Below, one piece after another: positions 16,769 through 25,947 of a stretch of DNA of 64,000 nucleotides. Origin of the DNA: Ureibacillus manganicus DSM 26584 (lineage in GTDB: Bacteria > Bacillota > Bacilli > Bacillales_A > Planococcaceae). The DNA is taken from assembly GCF_000772945.1 (NCBI RefSeq), contig NZ_JPVN01000003.1, positions 62,001 through 126,000 of the forward strand, given 5' to 3'. Each line of letters begins with the position of its first letter. Within the stretch, counting starts at the first letter, position 1. A model generated the notes under the pieces. That model did not search any database. It saw nothing but the letters and a program-made list of their open reading frames with translations, and was not told where the DNA came from. The position numbers and the translations under genes are program-made.

Positions 16769-17572
16769 ATGGTCAATGAAATTTTGAAATCTAGTGATGA
16801 AGTAAGTACAAATCAATCACAAATAACAATAACCAATCTATACAAAACATTTGAACGAGACGGAAAAGAAAAAGAAGTATTACGAGATATCAACTTAAAC
16901 TTTAAAAAAGGAGAGTTTATTTCCTTATTAGGACCAAGTGGTTGTGGAAAATCCACACTCTTAAAGTTAATTGGTGGTTTAATAACTAAATCTACTGGTT
17001 CAATTCAAATTGATAGCCAAGAAGTTAAAGATCCAATTTCAAAAGTGGGTTTTATGTTTCAGAAAGCTGTATTACTACCGTGGAGAACAGTAGAACAAAA
17101 TCTTATATTGCCTATTGAATTGGCTAAAGGAAATATAGCTGAAGCAAAATTGAGAATTAAAGATTTGCTTTCTTTAGTTGGCCTCGAGGGGTATGAACAT
17201 TACTATCCTAATGAACTATCCGGTGGAATGCAACAGCGTATATCATTGGCAAGGACTTTGATGACAAACCCTGATATTTTACTATTAGATGAACCTTTTG
17301 GTGCTCTGGATGAATTTACACGGGAAAATTTAAACTTTTCTTTAATGGATATAGCAGAAAAAAGCGGAAAGACAGTTGTTCTAGTTACACATAGTATTAG
17401 CGAAGCTGTTTTAATGTCAGATCGAATAATAGTTATGGGTATTAATCCCGGTCATATTTTAGAAGATATGAAGATTGATTTCCAAAAACCACGAACGGAT
17501 AAAATCATTGCAACTGAAAAATACGCACAGTATATGTTGCATATACGTGACTTGTTAGGAGTTGGTAGATAA
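16769..17572 (+). CDS. NitT/TauT-type ABC transporter ATP-binding protein
   Basis: The 267-residue ATPase has Walker A GPSGCGKST, the Q-loop FMFQKAVLLPWRTVEQNL typical of SsuB/TauB proteins, signature LSGGMQQRI and Walker B ILLLDEPFGALDE. It would energise import of an organic anion such as a sulfonate, nitrate-like or aromatic compound. The ATG follows AAAGGAGGGCAACT. Stop and start codons of this and the permease gene share one base (TAATG), so they form one operon with the binding protein. Confidence 0.9.
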   Translation: MVNEILKSSDEVSTNQSQITITNLYKTFERDGKEKEVLRDINLNFKKGEFISLLGPSGCGKSTLLKLIGGLITKSTGSIQIDSQEVKDPISKVGFMFQKAVLLPWRTVEQNLILPIELAKGNIAEAKLRIKDLLSLVGLEGYEHYYPNELSGGMQQRISLARTLMTNPDILLLDEPFGALDEFTRENLNFSLMDIAEKSGKTVVLVTHSISEAVLMSDRIIVMGINPGHILEDMKIDFQKPRTDKIIATEKYAQYMLHIRDLLGVGR

Positions 17573-18378
17573 TGAAAGCGATTACTACAAGTGAACAAGA
17601 GATTAAAATTCCAAAACCAAAGATTATAAGAATAGAATACTTGCTCTCCTTATTATTGCTAGTCTTTATTTTAGTTCTATGGGAAGTTTTATCTCGCTTC
17701 AAAATTGTACACGAGCTAATACTACCAGGGCCAATGGTTGTAATAGGCTCCATGTTTGAACTACTCGCTGCACCATTTTTTTACTCGAACTTAGGGGTAA
17801 CTTTGTTCGAAACATTAGCCGGATTTGCTCTTGGATCTATTTTTTCGATTGTTTTAGCTTTAATTGTCGTATCAGTGCCAATTTTATATAAAGTATTAAA
17901 TCCATTTATTATAATCCTTCAGGCAGTTCCTAAAGTTGCTTTAGCTCCAATCTTTGTAACATGGTTTGGATTTGGTCTGACTGCAAAGATTGTAATGGCT
18001 ATTGCTATTTGTTTCTTCCCAACTTTCATCAATACAGTTGTTGGTTTAAAGTCCGTGGACGAAGATAGTAAGTTATTGTTTCAATCCATGGTTGCTAGTA
18101 AAAAAGATTTGTTTCTTAAACTGTCACTGCCGACTGCCCTACCGTACATCTTTGCTGGATTAAAAGCCTCTTTAACATTTGCTTTAATTGGTGCAATCGT
18201 TGGTGAGTTTATGGGTGCTGATAAAGGAATTGGAATGTTAATTAACACATTCAACTTCCAATTAGAAATGGATAAAGTGTATGCGTTGATTATTATTCTA
18301 TCTATAATCGCTCTTTTACTCTATTTGTTCATTGAATGGTTAGATAAGAAAATCGTCTTCTGGACAGATAATAAATAA
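17572..18378 (+). CDS. NitT/TauT-type ABC transporter permease
   Basis: The 268-residue permease has about six membrane helices beginning near residue 20 and the EAA-type loop QSMVASKKDLFLKLSLPTALPYIFAGLKAS broken here into its typical segments (about residues 163-200). It also has the LQAVPKVALAPIFVTWFGFG block typical of SsuC/TauC. It pairs with the upstream ATPase and downstream binding protein. Confidence 0.9.
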   Translation: MKAITTSEQEIKIPKPKIIRIEYLLSLLLLVFILVLWEVLSRFKIVHELILPGPMVVIGSMFELLAAPFFYSNLGVTLFETLAGFALGSIFSIVLALIVVSVPILYKVLNPFIIILQAVPKVALAPIFVTWFGFGLTAKIVMAIAICFFPTFINTVVGLKSVDEDSKLLFQSMVASKKDLFLKLSLPTALPYIFAGLKASLTFALIGAIVGEFMGADKGIGMLINTFNFQLEMDKVYALIIILSIIALLLYLFIEWLDKKIVFWTDNK

Positions 18379-18430
18379 GTTATTTCAAGGTAAGAAAAAA
18401 TTTAAAAAAATTAGAGCGGGGGAAATTAAT

Positions 18431-19462
18431 ATGAAAAAGTTTTTACTTTTGGTTTTTAGTGTTGTGTTTCTATTAGCTGCTTGTGGAAATTCTGGGGAAT
18501 CAACTGGACAAGGTAGTACTAAATCAGGGGATCTAACTAAAATTCAAGTAATACTAGCAGCAGAAGGTACCCCTATGTACTATGCATACGTTGCAAAAGA
18601 AAAAGGATTTTTTGAAGCAGAAGGGTTAGATGTTGAATTAGTATCAGGTAAAGGTGGTAGTTATGTAGTACAACAAGTCGGTGCTGGGACAGTTAATATA
18701 GGAATCACTGCAGTATCTGCATTGGTTACCGCATGGGATAAAGCAATTGATATTCGATCTGTCTACCAAATCAATGTAACAAATTTATTCGATTTAATTG
18801 TAACTGAAGAGTCTGGAATTAAGAGCGTCGAAGAATTGAAAGGGAAAATTGTAGGTGTAACTGACTTAGGTGGTGGTGAGGTGCCGATGGTTAAATCAAT
18901 CTTGGCACATGCGGGTCTTACTGCTGATACAGACGTTACATTACGTGCAATTGGTTCAGAGGCACCATCAATATTAGCAGCATTTGAAAAAGGAACGATT
19001 GATGCATATAGTGGTGGCGCACACGATTTAGTCAGTCTTTATGGTCAAGACAACTTCAAATCCACTTCTTTAATACCAGAAGAGTTTAAAACCCTTCCGT
19101 CTACAGGAATTATTGTGAATGGAAAGTACCTAGATTCTAATCCAGAGGTTGTAACTAAATTTGCAAGAGCTATCGCAAAAGCTACAGATTTCTCTATTAA
19201 CAATTACGATCAAACCTTTGAAATCATGAAAAAGGTATTCCCTGAGCAATATATGGATGAAAAAATTGCAAATATGTTCCTTACAACATTTATCGGATTA
19301 TCTACACCTATCGAACCTGAAAAAGGATATGGCTACATTTACGAGGACGCGTGGCAACTTATGGTTGATCAGTTTAAGGGAGACGTCATTAGTAATGACA
19401 TCAATATAAAAGACTATTTAGACTCATCACTATTACAGGAGATTAATAACTTCAAAAATTAA
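18431..19462 (+). CDS. ABC transporter substrate-binding lipoprotein (NMT1/SsuA-like)
   Basis: The 343-residue protein has a lipoprotein signal MKKFLLLVFSVVFLLAAC with Cys18 as lipidation site, then a Gly/Ser linker and a NitT/TauT-type binding domain (AAEGTPMYYAYVAKEKGFFE, GVTDLGGGEVPMVKSILAHAG). It captures the substrate outside the membrane for the two upstream components. Ligand identity is not readable from the sequence. Linkage to the catechol genes 100 bases downstream suggests an aromatic precursor, which is inference. Confidence 0.9.
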   Translation: MKKFLLLVFSVVFLLAACGNSGESTGQGSTKSGDLTKIQVILAAEGTPMYYAYVAKEKGFFEAEGLDVELVSGKGGSYVVQQVGAGTVNIGITAVSALVTAWDKAIDIRSVYQINVTNLFDLIVTEESGIKSVEELKGKIVGVTDLGGGEVPMVKSILAHAGLTADTDVTLRAIGSEAPSILAAFEKGTIDAYSGGAHDLVSLYGQDNFKSTSLIPEEFKTLPSTGIIVNGKYLDSNPEVVTKFARAIAKATDFSINNYDQTFEIMKKVFPEQYMDEKIANMFLTTFIGLSTPIEPEKGYGYIYEDAWQLMVDQFKGDVISNDINIKDYLDSSLLQEINNFKN

Positions 19463-19569
19463 AAATGTTTAACTTTATGATTTACAGGTTGGAAAGTTAA
19501 GGGGATGAACTGAAAGGTTAACTTTACAACCAATTTAAATAAATAATAAAAAACAAAGGGGATATGAAA

Positions 19570-20532
19570 ATGAGTTTATATGATGTTGCTCAACTTGCAC
19601 ACGTGGAGCTTTATACACCGAAGCTTCAAGAATCAGTGGAGTTCTTTACAAAAATTTTAGGTTTACAAATTACAGAAGCGACAAACGATTCAGTTTATCT
19701 TCGTGCGTACGAGGATTTCTATCACCATTCTTTAAAATTAACAGCAGGTCCTGAAGCTGGTTTGGGACATGTCGCATGGCGTGCAAGCTCAAAAGAGGCG
19801 TTAGAACGTCGTGTGAAAGAGTTAGAAGCAAGCGGGCAAGGGAAAGGGTGGATTGATGGCGACTTAGGTCATGGACGTGCTTATCAATTTACAACACCAG
19901 ATGGGCACCTTCATGAAATCCTCTGGGAAGTGGAATATTACCAAGCACCAGAAGATCAAAAAACTCTGTTGAAAAGCCGCCCACAAAAACGTCCAACACA
20001 AGGTATTCCAGCACGTCGCTTAGATCATGTGAACTTAATGGTTAGTGAAGTAACGCCAAACAAAGAGTTTATGGCAAATCAATTAGGCTTCAAACTTCGC
20101 GAGCGTATTACGATTAATGAAGAAGAAATTGGCGCATGGATGAGTGTTAGTCCACTGGTGCATGAAATAGCTTTAATGAAAGACCAAACAGGTCAAAAAG
20201 GTCGCTTCCATCATATTGCTTTTTGGTATGGCTACCCACAACATTTAATGGATGTTGCAGATTTATTAGTCGAAAACGGCATTAAAATTGAAGCTGGCCC
20301 TGGTAAACATGGTGTCAGCCAAGCTTACTTTATGTATATATTTGAGCCAGGCGGAAACCGTGTAGAGTTATTCGGCGATTCTGGTTACTTAATCTTTGAT
20401 CCAGATTGGAAAACGATTACATGGACTGAAAAAGATTTACAAGAAGCAATTATTTGGTACGGCTCTCCACTTCCAGAAGAGTATTTCTTATATGGAACAC
20501 CTGATCGCAAAGTAGGAGCATTAGTAAAATAG
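19570..20532 (+). CDS. catechol 2,3-dioxygenase (extradiol, VOC family)
   Basis: The 320-residue enzyme opens catechol next to the hydroxyls to give 2-hydroxymuconate semialdehyde, using Fe(II). Two VOC modules are visible: the N-terminal one ([16 protein letters not shown]) and the catalytic C-terminal one with iron ligands His153 (RLDHVNLM), His215 (RFHHIAFWY) and Glu266 (NRVELF). These match the positions of type I enzymes such as XylE. Start choice: ATG 19570 lies seven bases after AAAGGGGA and is preferred to ATG 19564. It heads the lower-pathway genes, and no XylT-like ferredoxin is next to it. Confidence 0.9.
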   Translation: MSLYDVAQLAHVELYTPKLQESVEFFTKILGLQITEATNDSVYLRAYEDFYHHSLKLTAGPEAGLGHVAWRASSKEALERRVKELEASGQGKGWIDGDLGHGRAYQFTTPDGHLHEILWEVEYYQAPEDQKTLLKSRPQKRPTQGIPARRLDHVNLMVSEVTPNKEFMANQLGFKLRERITINEEEIGAWMSVSPLVHEIALMKDQTGQKGRFHHIAFWYGYPQHLMDVADLLVENGIKIEAGPGKHGVSQAYFMYIFEPGGNRVELFGDSGYLIFDPDWKTITWTEKDLQEAIIWYGSPLPEEYFLYGTPDRKVGALVK

Positions 20533-20556
20533 AATATTCTTTTAACTATTTTAAAT

Positions 20557-20584
20557 AAGCCTCCCACATTCTGAGGTGAGGCTT
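20557..20584 (+). terminator. intercistronic hairpin after the dioxygenase gene
   Basis: AAGCCTC and GAGGCTT pair around a 14-base loop between dioxygenase and hydratase genes. The following bases are TCCACCATTTTTC, not a clean T-run, so it may be an attenuator or mRNA end rather than a full stop. Confidence 0.45.
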
Positions 20585-20631
20585 TCCACCATTTTTCAAC
20601 CTATAACAGCACCTAAAAAGGAGGTAGACAT

Positions 20632-21420
20632 ATGAATGAGGGAGCTATTGCGCAAGCGTTACTAGATTCATATAGTACCAAACAGCCCATCTCACCATTA
20701 ACGACACTTTACCCGTTGATTTCGGTAGATGAAGCATATCGTATTCAGCTTGCACAAATTGAAAAGCGAATCGCAGATGGGGATGTAATTGTCGGTAAAA
20801 AAATAGGTTTAACAAGTAAAGTAATGCAGCAAATGTTTAATGTTTCAGAGCCGGATTATGGTCATATTTTAGCATCAATGGTATTAGCAGATGGTGATGA
20901 AATCTCAGTTGACCAAATGATCCAACCTAAAATTGAGTTTGAGATTGCATTTGTATTAAAAGAGGATGTACAAGGTACAAATGTTACTGAAGAACAAATA
21001 ATTGCTGCTACAGATTATATTGTGCCAGCATTCGAAATTATCGATAGTCGAATTGAAGATTGGAAAATTCGATTTGAAGATACAGTTGCGGACAATGGCT
21101 CATCAGCTTATGCAATTTTAGGAGGTAAACCGACAAGCTTAGAGGATGTTGATTTAGAGACATTGGGCATGAACGTGTTGAAAAACGGTCACTTTATCGA
21201 TCATGCTACAGGTGCGGCAGTAATGGGAAATCCAGTCCGTGCAGTAGTTTGGCTCGCAAATGCCCTTGGAAAATACAATATCGGACTTAAAAAAGGAGAG
21301 TTTGTATTATCTGGTGCATTGACAGCTGCTATAACAGTAAACCCGGGTGATACCTTTACTGCTGATTTTGCTCATCTAGGGACGATTCAAGTCACATTTA
21401 AGGAGGACTGCCAAGAATGA
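20632..21420 (+). CDS. dmpE: 2-oxopent-4-enoate (2-hydroxypenta-2,4-dienoate) hydratase
   Basis: The 262-residue protein adds water to 2-hydroxypenta-2,4-dienoate to form 4-hydroxy-2-oxovalerate. Family blocks are [25 protein letters not shown], the metal-binding [23 protein letters not shown] and [13 protein letters not shown]. It is a paralogue of the decarboxylase at 23338 (same superfamily); assignment of hydratase versus decarboxylase follows gene order and best overall resemblance. AAAAGGAGG precedes the ATG. It overlaps the next gene by four bases (ATGA). Confidence 0.87.
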   Translation: MNEGAIAQALLDSYSTKQPISPLTTLYPLISVDEAYRIQLAQIEKRIADGDVIVGKKIGLTSKVMQQMFNVSEPDYGHILASMVLADGDEISVDQMIQPKIEFEIAFVLKEDVQGTNVTEEQIIAATDYIVPAFEIIDSRIEDWKIRFEDTVADNGSSAYAILGGKPTSLEDVDLETLGMNVLKNGHFIDHATGAAVMGNPVRAVVWLANALGKYNIGLKKGEFVLSGALTAAITVNPGDTFTADFAHLGTIQVTFKEDCQE

Positions 21421-22292
21421 AAAAATTAAAAGTAGCGATTATCGGTTCGGGTAATATTGGTACCGACCTAATGTATAAGATTGAACGCTGTGAGCACTTA
21501 GAAATGAGCTTAATGGTCGGAATAGATCCTGATTCGGAGGGATTAAAACGAGCAAAATCACGAGGCTATTTAGCAATTGATAATGGTATTGAAGGTTTGT
21601 TAGAACACCACGAAAAGTTTGATATCGCATTCGATGCAACAACAGCGAAAGCGCACAAAGAGCATACAGAAAAAGTAGAAGCATTAGGAAAACGAATGAT
21701 TGACTTAACACCTGCAGCTATTGGCCCGTTTGTCATACCAGCAGCAAATTTATCGGAACATTTAGATAAAGGGAATGTCAACATGGTAACTTGTGGTGGT
21801 CAGGCAACAATTCCAATCGTTCACGCCATTAATAGTGTTGTGCCACTTGAGTACGCAGAAATTGTAGCGACAGTTGCAAGTAAGTCAGCTGGTCCAGGAA
21901 CACGAGCGAATATAGATGAATTTACTCGTACTACTGCGCGTGCGATTGAGAAAATTGGTGGTGCAAAAAAAGGTAAAGCAATCATCATTTTAAATCCTGC
22001 GGAACCTCCTATCATGATGCGCGATACGATAAATGTTTTAACGACGGAAGAAGGTAATAAAGAAGAAATTATTGAAGCAATTCAAAATGTTATTAAAAAG
22101 GTACAGGAGTATGTACCAGGCTACCATTTAAAAAGCGAACCAATTTTTGATGGTAAGCGTGTAAGTGTGACTGTCGAAGTTGAGGGTGCTGGTGATTTCT
22201 TCCCACCTTACTCAGGCAACTTAGACATAATGACGGCTGCAGCTGCAAAGGTAGCAGAGGAAATAGCAAAATCGTCAATTGTAACTGCATAA
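21417..22292 (+). CDS. dmpF: acetaldehyde dehydrogenase (acetylating)
   Basis: The 291-residue enzyme turns acetaldehyde, NAD and CoA into acetyl-CoA. It has the Rossmann start [18 protein letters not shown], the catalytic Cys126 in [17 protein letters not shown] and [20 protein letters not shown]. In the known DmpFG complex it receives acetaldehyde directly from the aldolase by a channel, and the aldolase gene follows after nine bases here. Confidence 0.93.
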   Translation: MKKLKVAIIGSGNIGTDLMYKIERCEHLEMSLMVGIDPDSEGLKRAKSRGYLAIDNGIEGLLEHHEKFDIAFDATTAKAHKEHTEKVEALGKRMIDLTPAAIGPFVIPAANLSEHLDKGNVNMVTCGGQATIPIVHAINSVVPLEYAEIVATVASKSAGPGTRANIDEFTRTTARAIEKIGGAKKGKAIIILNPAEPPIMMRDTINVLTTEEGNKEEIIEAIQNVIKKVQEYVPGYHLKSEPIFDGKRVSVTVEVEGAGDFFPPYSGNLDIMTAAAAKVAEEIAKSSIVTA

Positions 22293-22307
22293 GGGAGGAG
22301 AATGGGT

Positions 22308-23324
22308 ATGAAAAATAAGATAACAATGTTAGATGTTACTTTACGAGATGGTAGTCACTCAATGCGACATGCATTTACAGAACAACAAGTACGTGATGTA
22401 GCACGTGGTTTAGGAAAAGCGGGTGTTCCGTATTTTGAAGTATCACATGGAGACGGATTAGGTGGATCTTCATTACAATACGGCTTTTCTAAAGTAGATG
22501 AACTTAAATTAATTGCTGCTGCTCGTGAAGAAGCAGGAGACTCAAAAATCTCTGTTCTAATTTTACCGGGGATTGGAATACATGAAGATTTAGTAAATGC
22601 TGCAAATGCGGGTGCAAGTATGGCCCGTGTTGCAACACATATAACAGAAGCAGATGTAGCAAAACAACATATTGAGTTAAGTAGAAATTTAGGATTAGAG
22701 ACTGTTGGATTTTTAATGATGGCACATATGGCACCAACCTCTGTATTAGTGGAGCAAGCAAAAAAATTCGAAAGCTATGGCGCTGAAATTGTCTATGTGA
22801 CAGATTCTGCCGGGGCATTACTGCCACACGAAGTATCAGAAAAAGTGAGGGCATTACGTGAAAATGTAGGCTGTAAAGTGGGCTTCCATGCACATAACAA
22901 CCTATCACTATCAATGGCAAACACAATTGCTGCTGTTGAGGCAGGTGCTCAGTTTGTGGATGGTAGCTTGCGTTGCTTGGGTGCTGGTAGTGGCAATACA
23001 CAAACTGAAGTAATGGCCGCTGTATTTGATCGTTTAGGTTACAAAACAGGTGTGGATCTATTTAACATTATAGATGTAGCAAACGATGTGGTTGCTAAGT
23101 TTATGCCTCGACCACAGGAAATTACAGGATCAAGTCTTTTCATGGGTTATGCAGGTGTATATTCGAGTTTCTTACTATTTACACAAGAAGCCGCAGAACG
23201 ATATGGCGTAGACGAACGTGAAATATTAATTCGTCTTGGAAAAATGAAAGCGGTAGGTGGCCAAGAAGATTTAATCGTTGAGGTAGCCCAACAAATTGCG
23301 AACGAACAGGCAGTAGCAAAATAA
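22308..23324 (+). CDS. dmpG: 4-hydroxy-2-oxovalerate aldolase
   Basis: The 338-residue enzyme cleaves 4-hydroxy-2-oxovalerate to pyruvate and acetaldehyde. The TIM-barrel start has the HMGL-like signature MLDVTLRDGSHSMRHAF with the catalytic Arg-Asp and His, and the metal-binding FHAHNNLSLSMANT with two His near residue 195. A DmpG-type communication domain follows. ATG 22308 is placed eight bases after GGGAGGAG, so it is preferred to ATG 22302. It should form a channelling complex with the preceding dehydrogenase. Confidence 0.93.
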   Translation: MKNKITMLDVTLRDGSHSMRHAFTEQQVRDVARGLGKAGVPYFEVSHGDGLGGSSLQYGFSKVDELKLIAAAREEAGDSKISVLILPGIGIHEDLVNAANAGASMARVATHITEADVAKQHIELSRNLGLETVGFLMMAHMAPTSVLVEQAKKFESYGAEIVYVTDSAGALLPHEVSEKVRALRENVGCKVGFHAHNNLSLSMANTIAAVEAGAQFVDGSLRCLGAGSGNTQTEVMAAVFDRLGYKTGVDLFNIIDVANDVVAKFMPRPQEITGSSLFMGYAGVYSSFLLFTQEAAERYGVDEREILIRLGKMKAVGGQEDLIVEVAQQIANEQAVAK

Positions 23325-23337
23325 GGGAGGAACAGCG

Positions 23338-24129
23338 ATGTTAAAGGTAGACGTGCAAGAAGAAATTTCAAACATACTGTTTCATGCAGAGAAAAATCGT
23401 ACAGATATCAAAAAGTTCGTTGACCAATATCCAGAGCTTACGATTGATGTAGCCTATACAATACAGGAACGATTAATCGAAAAAAAATGTTTTGAAGAAA
23501 AGACAGAAATCTCAGGATGGAAACTTGGTTTAACAAGTAAAGCAAAACAAAGAATGATGGGGGTTCATGAACCTTCTTACGGTGTTTTGCTTCAAAATAT
23601 GGAGTTACATCCAGGCGAACCAATCTCTATTGCTCCTTTTATCCATGCAAAAATTGAACCTGAAATTGCATTCGTGATGAAGAAAGACTTAGGAGGTCCT
23701 GTTGTAACAGTAGCAGATGTACTGGATGCAACAGATTATGTAATTGCGGCAATGGAGATTATTGATAGTCGTTATGAAAACTTTAATTTTACATTGCCAG
23801 ATGTTATTGCGGATAATTCTTCTTCCTCAAGATATATTTTAGGGACGAAAAAGCATTCGGTAAAAGATATAGATTTAGAGCGAATGGGCTGTGTATTCAA
23901 AAAGAACGGCCAAGTTTGTGCTACGACAACGGCTGCCTCAATTATGGGAAATCCAGCACGTGCAATAACTTGGATGGCCAATAAATTAATCTCGCGAGGT
24001 AAAAAAGTTCAAGCAGGTGAAATTATTCTGAGTGGTGCTCTAACTGGGGCTGAAACACTTCAGAAAGATGATACATTTTTAGTACGTTTCGATGGATTAG
24101 ACGGTTTTGAAGTTACTTTTACAGAATAG
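23338..24129 (+). CDS. dmpH: 2-oxo-3-hexenedioate (4-oxalocrotonate) decarboxylase
   Basis: The 263-residue protein belongs to the hydratase/decarboxylase superfamily with blocks SGWKLGLTSKAKQRMMGVHEPSYG, KIEPEIAFVM, AAMEIIDSRYENF and ADNSSSSRYILG. In meta pathways it removes CO2 from 4-oxalocrotonate to give the dienoate used by the hydratase, with which it forms a complex. It is placed directly before the tautomerase gene, as expected for the oxalocrotonate branch. AAGGGAGGAACAGCG precedes the ATG. Confidence 0.87.
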   Translation: MLKVDVQEEISNILFHAEKNRTDIKKFVDQYPELTIDVAYTIQERLIEKKCFEEKTEISGWKLGLTSKAKQRMMGVHEPSYGVLLQNMELHPGEPISIAPFIHAKIEPEIAFVMKKDLGGPVVTVADVLDATDYVIAAMEIIDSRYENFNFTLPDVIADNSSSSRYILGTKKHSVKDIDLERMGCVFKKNGQVCATTTAASIMGNPARAITWMANKLISRGKKVQAGEIILSGALTGAETLQKDDTFLVRFDGLDGFEVTFTE

Positions 24130-24141
24130 GAGGTTTCAAGC

Positions 24142-24348
24142 ATGCCATTTTTACACGTAACAATTGTTGAGGGGCGTACTGAAGAAATGAAGGAAGATTT
24201 AATTTTAGAATTAACCAACACAGTGAATAGAGTGCTTGATGCTCCTCTTGAAAATATTCGTGTATGTATAAATGAAGTTCCTGCCTCTCATTGGGGAATC
24301 GCGGGTAAGTCTATAAAAAAACGTCGAGAAGAAGACGTAAAGAGGTGA
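24142..24348 (+). CDS. dmpI: 4-oxalocrotonate tautomerase
   Basis: This 68-residue protein isomerises 2-hydroxymuconate to 4-oxalocrotonate. After Met removal the catalytic Pro1 is exposed (MPFLHVTIVEGR); Arg11 of the mature protein and the second Arg (ENIRVCINEV) agree with the known active site. The C-terminal WGIAGKSIKKRRE block is also typical. AGGAGGTTTCAAGC precedes the start. Confidence 0.93.
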   Translation: MPFLHVTIVEGRTEEMKEDLILELTNTVNRVLDAPLENIRVCINEVPASHWGIAGKSIKKRREEDVKR

Positions 24349-24352
24349 CGGC

Positions 24353-25825
24353 ATGACAGAGACAATTACAAAAGTAAGAGAAGTAAAACTATTTATTAAT
24401 GGAAAATATGTGGAATCCTCAGCAAATCAATTATTTGAAGTAAAGAACCCTGCAACACAAGAAGTAATCGCACATGTTCATGAAGCAACTGCTGACGATG
24501 TCGATCAAGCTGCTCGTGCTGCACGTGAAGCCTTTGAAAATGGTCCATGGCGTACAATGCCACTATCAGAGCGTTGCAATAAAATTCGCCGCATGGCAGA
24601 AATTATTATTGAACGTAAAGAAGAACTTGCACGCTTAGAAGCGCTGGATGTTGGAAAGCCATACACAGTAGCTCTTGAGCGCGAAATTCCACGCGCGGCT
24701 CATAACCTAAGTTTCTTTGCTGATTTTATGGAGCAGCAAGGTGGCGAAGTATATCCAATGGAAGATTACATCAACTATACCCGCTATGAACCAGTTGGGG
24801 TTGCAGGTCTAATTACTCCTTGGAACTTACCTCTTATGTTAACAACATGGAAACTGGGCCCATGTTTAGCGGCGGGAAATACTGCAATTATTAAGCCCGC
24901 AGAAGTAACACCATTAACAGTCTCATTACTTGGTGAAATTGCAAAAGAAGCGGGTATTCCAGATGGAGTAGTAAATGTTGTTCACGGATTCGGCGGTGGC
25001 TCTACAGGCGAATATATGACAACGCATCCTGAAATTGATTTGATTTCATTTACAGGTGAAACATCTACAGGAAAAGCAATTATGAAAAATGGTGCAGATA
25101 CACTTAAAAAGGTTTCCTTTGAGCTAGGTGGTAAAGCAGCGAATATTATCTTTGAAGATGCTGACTTAAATAAGGCAATACCTGTATCCATACAAGCAGC
25201 TTTCATGAATTCTGGTCAAGTATGCTTAGCAGGGTCTCGAATTTTAGTGCAACGCACAATTTTAGATAAGTTTTTAGAACAATTCAAAGCTGCAGCCGCT
25301 GCACTTGTGGTAGGTGACCCTCAAAATCCAACGACAAATATGGGTCCAGTAGTAAGTAAAGAACATTATGAAAAGGTAACTAGTTATTTAGATATTGCTA
25401 GAGAAGAAAATTCTACATTAATTTACGGTGGGAAACGACCTGAATTACCGGATTATTTAAATACTGGTTACTATTTAGAACCAACAATTTATTTACAAGA
25501 AAACCCGAATGCTCGTATCTGTCAGGAAGAAATCTTTGGACCTATAGTAACAATTATTCCTTTTGATACTGAGGAAGAAGCACTTTCTATTGCAAATGCA
25601 ACTGATTACGGATTGAATGGGATTGTTTGGACTGAAAATCTAACACGTGCTCATCGAATTTCACATAAAGTACGTGCAGGTACGATTTGGGTCAACTGTT
25701 GGTTTGTTCGAGATCTTCGTGCACCGTTTGGAGGCTTTAAGAAGAGTGGTGTAGGACGTGAAGGTGGCCACCATAGCCTAGAATTCTTTACTGAAGCAAA
25801 GAATATCTGTATTAATCTAAACTAA
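24353..25825 (+). CDS. dmpC: 2-hydroxymuconic semialdehyde dehydrogenase
   Basis: The 490-residue NAD-dependent aldehyde dehydrogenase oxidises the ring-cleavage product to 2-hydroxymuconate, the entry of the oxalocrotonate branch. It has ALDH motifs LITPWNLPLML, FTGETSTGKAIM, the general base Glu257 (SFELGGKAANI) and the catalytic Cys291 (NSGQVCLAGSR). The gene begins four bases after the tautomerase stop, with AGAGGTG in that overlap. The function rests on its place among the meta genes and overall ALDH8-like pattern. Confidence 0.9.
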   Translation: MTETITKVREVKLFINGKYVESSANQLFEVKNPATQEVIAHVHEATADDVDQAARAAREAFENGPWRTMPLSERCNKIRRMAEIIIERKEELARLEALDVGKPYTVALEREIPRAAHNLSFFADFMEQQGGEVYPMEDYINYTRYEPVGVAGLITPWNLPLMLTTWKLGPCLAAGNTAIIKPAEVTPLTVSLLGEIAKEAGIPDGVVNVVHGFGGGSTGEYMTTHPEIDLISFTGETSTGKAIMKNGADTLKKVSFELGGKAANIIFEDADLNKAIPVSIQAAFMNSGQVCLAGSRILVQRTILDKFLEQFKAAAAALVVGDPQNPTTNMGPVVSKEHYEKVTSYLDIAREENSTLIYGGKRPELPDYLNTGYYLEPTIYLQENPNARICQEEIFGPIVTIIPFDTEEEALSIANATDYGLNGIVWTENLTRAHRISHKVRAGTIWVNCWFVRDLRAPFGGFKKSGVGREGGHHSLEFFTEAKNICINLN

Positions 25826-25874
25826 AAGATTACTAGGGATAATTGTTAACTTGATATGTTTTGAATCCCCCTAT

Positions 25875-25931
25875 AAACAAAACGGGCTAGAGAGAACTTG
25901 TAAGAGTTTATACTTTAGCTCGTTTATTTTT
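25875..25931 (+). terminator. possible terminator after the semialdehyde dehydrogenase gene
   Basis: AAACGGGCTA and TTAGCTCGTTT pair with one G-T pair around a long loop and are followed by ATTTTTG. It may partly separate the hydrolase gene from the operon. Confidence 0.5.
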
Positions 25932-25947
25932 GAAAGGAGAATAAGTC

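Noticed and set aside
20557-20584. A strict operon end between dioxygenase and hydratase genes.
   Set aside because: The hairpin has no real T-run and gene order clearly continues the same pathway; it is listed only as a possible attenuator.
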